Below, in pieces: positions 60,498-64,000 of a stretch of 64,000 bases of DNA. The notes under the pieces were generated by a model, which was not told the origin of the DNA, ran no database searches, and saw only the letters and a program-made list of their open reading frames with translations. Location: assembly GCA_964007475.1 (NCBI GenBank), contig OZ023273.1, forward strand, positions 39,743,525 to 39,807,524, read 5' to 3'. How positions within the stretch are numbered: the stretch's first letter is position 1; every line of letters starts with the position of its first letter. Made by a program: the position numbers and the translations under genes. This DNA comes from Hybos culiciformis. Its lineage: Eukaryota; Arthropoda; Insecta; Diptera; Hybotidae.

Positions 60498-61590
60498 ATG
60501 TCAAAGACTAAGGAAATACGAACTGGAAGATGGTATTTTGGCGGGTTTGCAAGCTCTGGTGCAGCATTAGTTACTCATCCTTTAGATTTAATTAAAGTCA
60601 CTCTGCAAACGCAACAAGAAAAAATGTCAGTAATTTTTATTACCAAAAAAATTATTTCGGAACGAGGTAAAAAAAAATGCGAAAAAAATATAATGTACCT
60701 ACCTAATGATGGGTAGGTACATGTATTTTCTTGGAAAAGGAAAAAATAAAAATTCAATATTTTAAGGTTTTTTAACTCTGTACAACGGTATTTCTGCTTC
60801 ACTTTTACGACAAATGACGTATTCAATGGCAAGATTTGGGTTTTATGAAGCTGGTAACAATACTTTAATATCAACTAAAACATTTGCTGGAAAAGTAACA
60901 TTAGCTGGACTTAGTGGAACAATTGGTGGATTTGTTGGTACTCCGGGTGACATGGTTAATGTGAGAATGCAAAACGATGTAAAATTGCCGCCAGAACAAA
61001 GAAGAAAGTATGTTCGTTAAAAATAAAAGATATTTAAGATGAATTTTTTCGAAAAATTTTCTTATTTTTAGTTATAAACATGCTCTTGATGGACTAATCA
61101 GAGTATATCAAGAAGAAGGTTTTAAAAGATTATTTTCGGGTGCATTGACCGCAACCATTCGTGGTAACTATTTTGGCATAATTTAAGTATAAATTGTTTT
61201 AATATTTTTAATTTTATTTAAGGACTTTTTATGACAGTTGGACAAATTGCATTTTATGACCAAACAAAATCCATGCTTCTAAATACTTCAATTTTTCATG
61301 ATGACTTAATAACACATTTTACAGCTTCGTTAACCGCTGGGGCAATCGCAACAACATTAACCCAACCCATAGATGTTTTAAAAACACGAGCAATGAATGC
61401 TAAGCCTGGAGAATTTAACGGCTTATTGGATATTATCAAATATACTGCAAAGACGGGACCACTAGGATTTTTTAAGGGCTATATTCCATCGTTTGTTCGT
61501 TTAGGACCTCACACAATATTAACCTTTGTTTTTCTGGAACAACTGAGATTAAATTTTGGAATTGTGGTAATACCAACTAATCATAATTGA
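60498..61590 (+). CDS. Dic1: Mitochondrial dicarboxylate carrier (SLC25A10 type)
   Basis: Inner-membrane carrier exchanging malate or succinate for phosphate, sulfate or thiosulfate. Coding exons: 60498-60666, 60767-61007, 61072-61163, 61223-61590, joining in frame to 289 aa, the normal size of the family. The three carrier signatures are present: P28-K33 PLDLIK, P116-R123 PGDMVNVR and P216-K221 PIDVLK. Dicarboxylate-carrier-specific stretches include the MVNVRMQND motif followed by KLPPEQRR, QMTYSMARFGFYE and LTFVFLEQLR. Several transmembrane glycines (GGFASSGAA) are typical. The start ATG is followed directly by the family-like GRWYFGGFASSGAA. Confidence 0.93.
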
Positions 61591-64000
61591 AATTAAAAAA
61601 ACTTAATTACAATTTGCAACCAAATTATTCTAAATTTTGTAAAAACTCGATATTTTTCTTATTTAAAATTCTTATGGAGATCAAGAATCAATGAAAATTA
61701 AAAAAATTTTTTTTTTGGTTTTAGATAAAAAATTCGTTATATATTTTGGTGGGAAACATTTTTTATAATATTTACTATTTAATACTTTTTTGCTATCGTT
61801 ATTGGGGGTTTAATATTAATATATAAACAATTTTTTTTATTTTCCAACACAAAATGTTGATTTATTAATTAAAAATTTTTATAACTTTCATCAATATAAG
61901 TTATTATAATGAACTTCATATATTTAATAACTTAAAGCTAAAATCGAGGAGTCAAACGCACTCAATCAAAGATTTTAAATATTTATTTTTGTTCATTTTT
62001 AATTTTGTATCCTAGAAAAATATTTCAAATAGTGTTCTGACACATATTTTTTTTTCGTTTTTTGTCAAAATTATTAATTTAAACATTAGACATAGAGAAA
62101 CAAAGTGCTATTAGTTGTAACATTTAACAAAATGTAAATATTTTTAAGAATTAATTTTCATCTTAATACGCCCAAATTCAATAATACGCTGTGCAAACAC
62201 TTAAAAAGTAGAAAAAAATAAGCTTAATTAAATAGTGAAAAAAAAGTAAAGTTAAATATTCTATTCAAAGTCCATAATATATTTTTTAAATTTTAATGTT
62301 TTCGAAAAAAAAATTCAGCACATTCCGCATATATTTTTTTTAAATTTATATTATCAATATGCAAAGAAAACATTATATTTTATTTAAATAATTAAATTTT
62401 TCGTTCAGCCTTTTTAAATATAACAATAATATATTTAAGATATAACATTATGAATTAGACTGAACGTTAAACAAATCTCGATTCATTCCAATGTAAAAAA
62501 TGTAGGACATGTGAATTCTTCTTATTGTTTTGTATAACTTAAATTATAATGTATTTAATAGTTTACTTAATTTTTAAAAAACAAATCACAATATACATTT
62601 TATATAATTAAATTTCTTTAAATTTTTTTTGTCTTGATTGATGTATTTTTTTTTAAACAATGCACAACTATTAATAATAATGTAAGAAATGTATTATTGC
62701 GATTTTTGCACTATGTATTAGTTTAGTTTGTTTATTAAAACTAAAAACTACATAAATAACTCTGTATATAATTATAATTGATCAAAAAATATATAGGTAA
62801 TTCTTTATTTTTATCTGTATATTTATATTAGACAATTATAAATTAAGAATTTTGGTAAATAGGTTTTCTATTAAAATATCATTCACTTATCCAATATTTA
62901 TAGAAAAAAATTATCATTTTCTGAATAAAATAGTTGAGATAATTTTTTGAAGTTCTTACTTGATTTTCATTAATTCGTTTTTACTGATCTTTTAATTATT
63001 TTTTTTAAACTAAAAAAATTTTTTTTTCTTTAAATTATAAAAAAAAAAGTTATTTATTTCTTTTATTATTATTTTTTTTTTAGCAAAATTGAGAATTATT
63101 TATTAAAAAAGAAAATAAAACTAATATTATAAATATAAGTATAAATAACATTGATGAAAAATAAAAAATTTGGTCACACTAATGGAAGAACAAATATGAA
63201 TTAAATGAAACAAAATCTAATATCCTATAGACACATTAAAAATGTTTGTCCAAATTTTAGTGATTGTGTACAGTAACGTGCAAAATTAATCAAATAATGG
63301 AAAATAAAATATTAAAATATCTGTATTCATTTACATTTGAAGATAAAAATTATTTTGCCTGGAACTTACTTTATCTAAATAGAGGAAATTAGAGTTAATT
63401 TTTTTGGGAACTTTTTTTGTAACATATATATTTATTCAAAAGTTCGTTACTGTATATCTATCTATCTAGTTTATTATAAATTTTTTTAATTTAAAATTAT
63501 AAATGTGTAAATGTTGTAAATAGAAAATAAATATTTTTTGAAATATTTTTATTTATTTTTTTTTAATAAACTGATACCGTATAATGTAACTAGATAGAAA
63601 ATAATTGATGAAAATAAAAATTATTTTGTGACTGGAATTTATCTGGAATTTATCCTGGATGTTTGTGAAAAGAAACAGGAATTTAATTTTGATTGTGCGA
63701 GTAATAAAGTTATGTAAAGTTTTTCTTTCAAAGCTAAATTTCATGCATAAGTAAAAAAATTTCGTTTTTAATCTTAAAAAAAAAAAAAACGTCCATTATC
63801 CAGGTTAGAAGAAATTTATTAAATTTTTATGTTTTCTAATTATAATAAAGCTAAAACAAATTTGTTATAAACAATAACCTATTGTTGTTGTTAATATTAA
63901 TGTTAAATAAATTTATATCATTGTTTTTTAAATGTTTAAAAGAACTGATAAAACATTCCTGCTTAAAAAGCTGATAATATTGATGTTATTATTAAGAAAT
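61591..64000. other. Terminal non-coding region
   Basis: 2.4 kb of AT-rich sequence after the carrier gene, presumably starting with its 3' UTR. Poly-A/T runs are frequent. No reading frame of note (63553-63744 minus is chance-like), no clear inverted repeat and no tRNA seen. Confidence 0.45.

Overview
The window is AT-rich nuclear DNA of an arthropod, most probably an insect. The evidence is genes split by GT-AG introns, many of them short, arthropod-type families (an ABCH transporter, a MADF-BESS factor, a Mes-4/NSD methyltransferase, a TspanC8 tetraspanin), and many small DNA transposons. Nothing suggests bacterial, organellar or viral DNA. The species cannot be told from the sequence.

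Layout. 566-10492 (+): a nine-exon NSD/Mes-4-type H3K36 methyltransferase, about 1,701 aa, with two PWWP domains, several PHD fingers, AWS, SET and post-SET. 10.8-27.1 kb: a gene-poor AT-rich stretch holding a decayed hAT element, a MITE and one clean hairpin. 27151-30543 (+): an 11-coding-exon ABCH half-transporter, about 721 aa. 32012-34012 (-): a MADF-BESS DNA-binding protein, about 398 aa. 34.4-36.85 kb: three mobile elements in a row, including a 1.1-kb foldback element built of tandem hairpins around a perfect GC-rich palindrome. 37286-38350 (+): single-exon mitochondrial methionyl-tRNA formyltransferase. 38819-43877 (-): a six-exon BOD1/BOD1L1-like protein, about 935 aa, whose introns hold two more foldback-type elements. 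44.6-47.5 kb: a cluster of a repeat array, a hAT MITE with perfect 8-bp target duplication, a THAP/P-type transposase relic and a tandemly duplicated MITE. 48020-52721 (+): a TspanC8 tetraspanin with a possible mutually exclusive exon pair. 52.8-60.4 kb: non-coding with several MITEs. 60498-61590 (+): four-exon mitochondrial dicarboxylate carrier. The remainder is non-coding.

The genes are unrelated housekeeping or chromatin genes and form no operon or pathway. All exon junctions were chosen by eye from splice consensus, unbroken reading frame and family fit. Every assembled coding sequence closes in frame.

The most unusual material is the foldback family: 35729-36846 and 41648-42115 share a GC-rich core but carry arrays of completely different hairpin/half-hairpin units. 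Related architecture appears at 40.07-40.52 kb and perhaps 44.64-44.80 kb.
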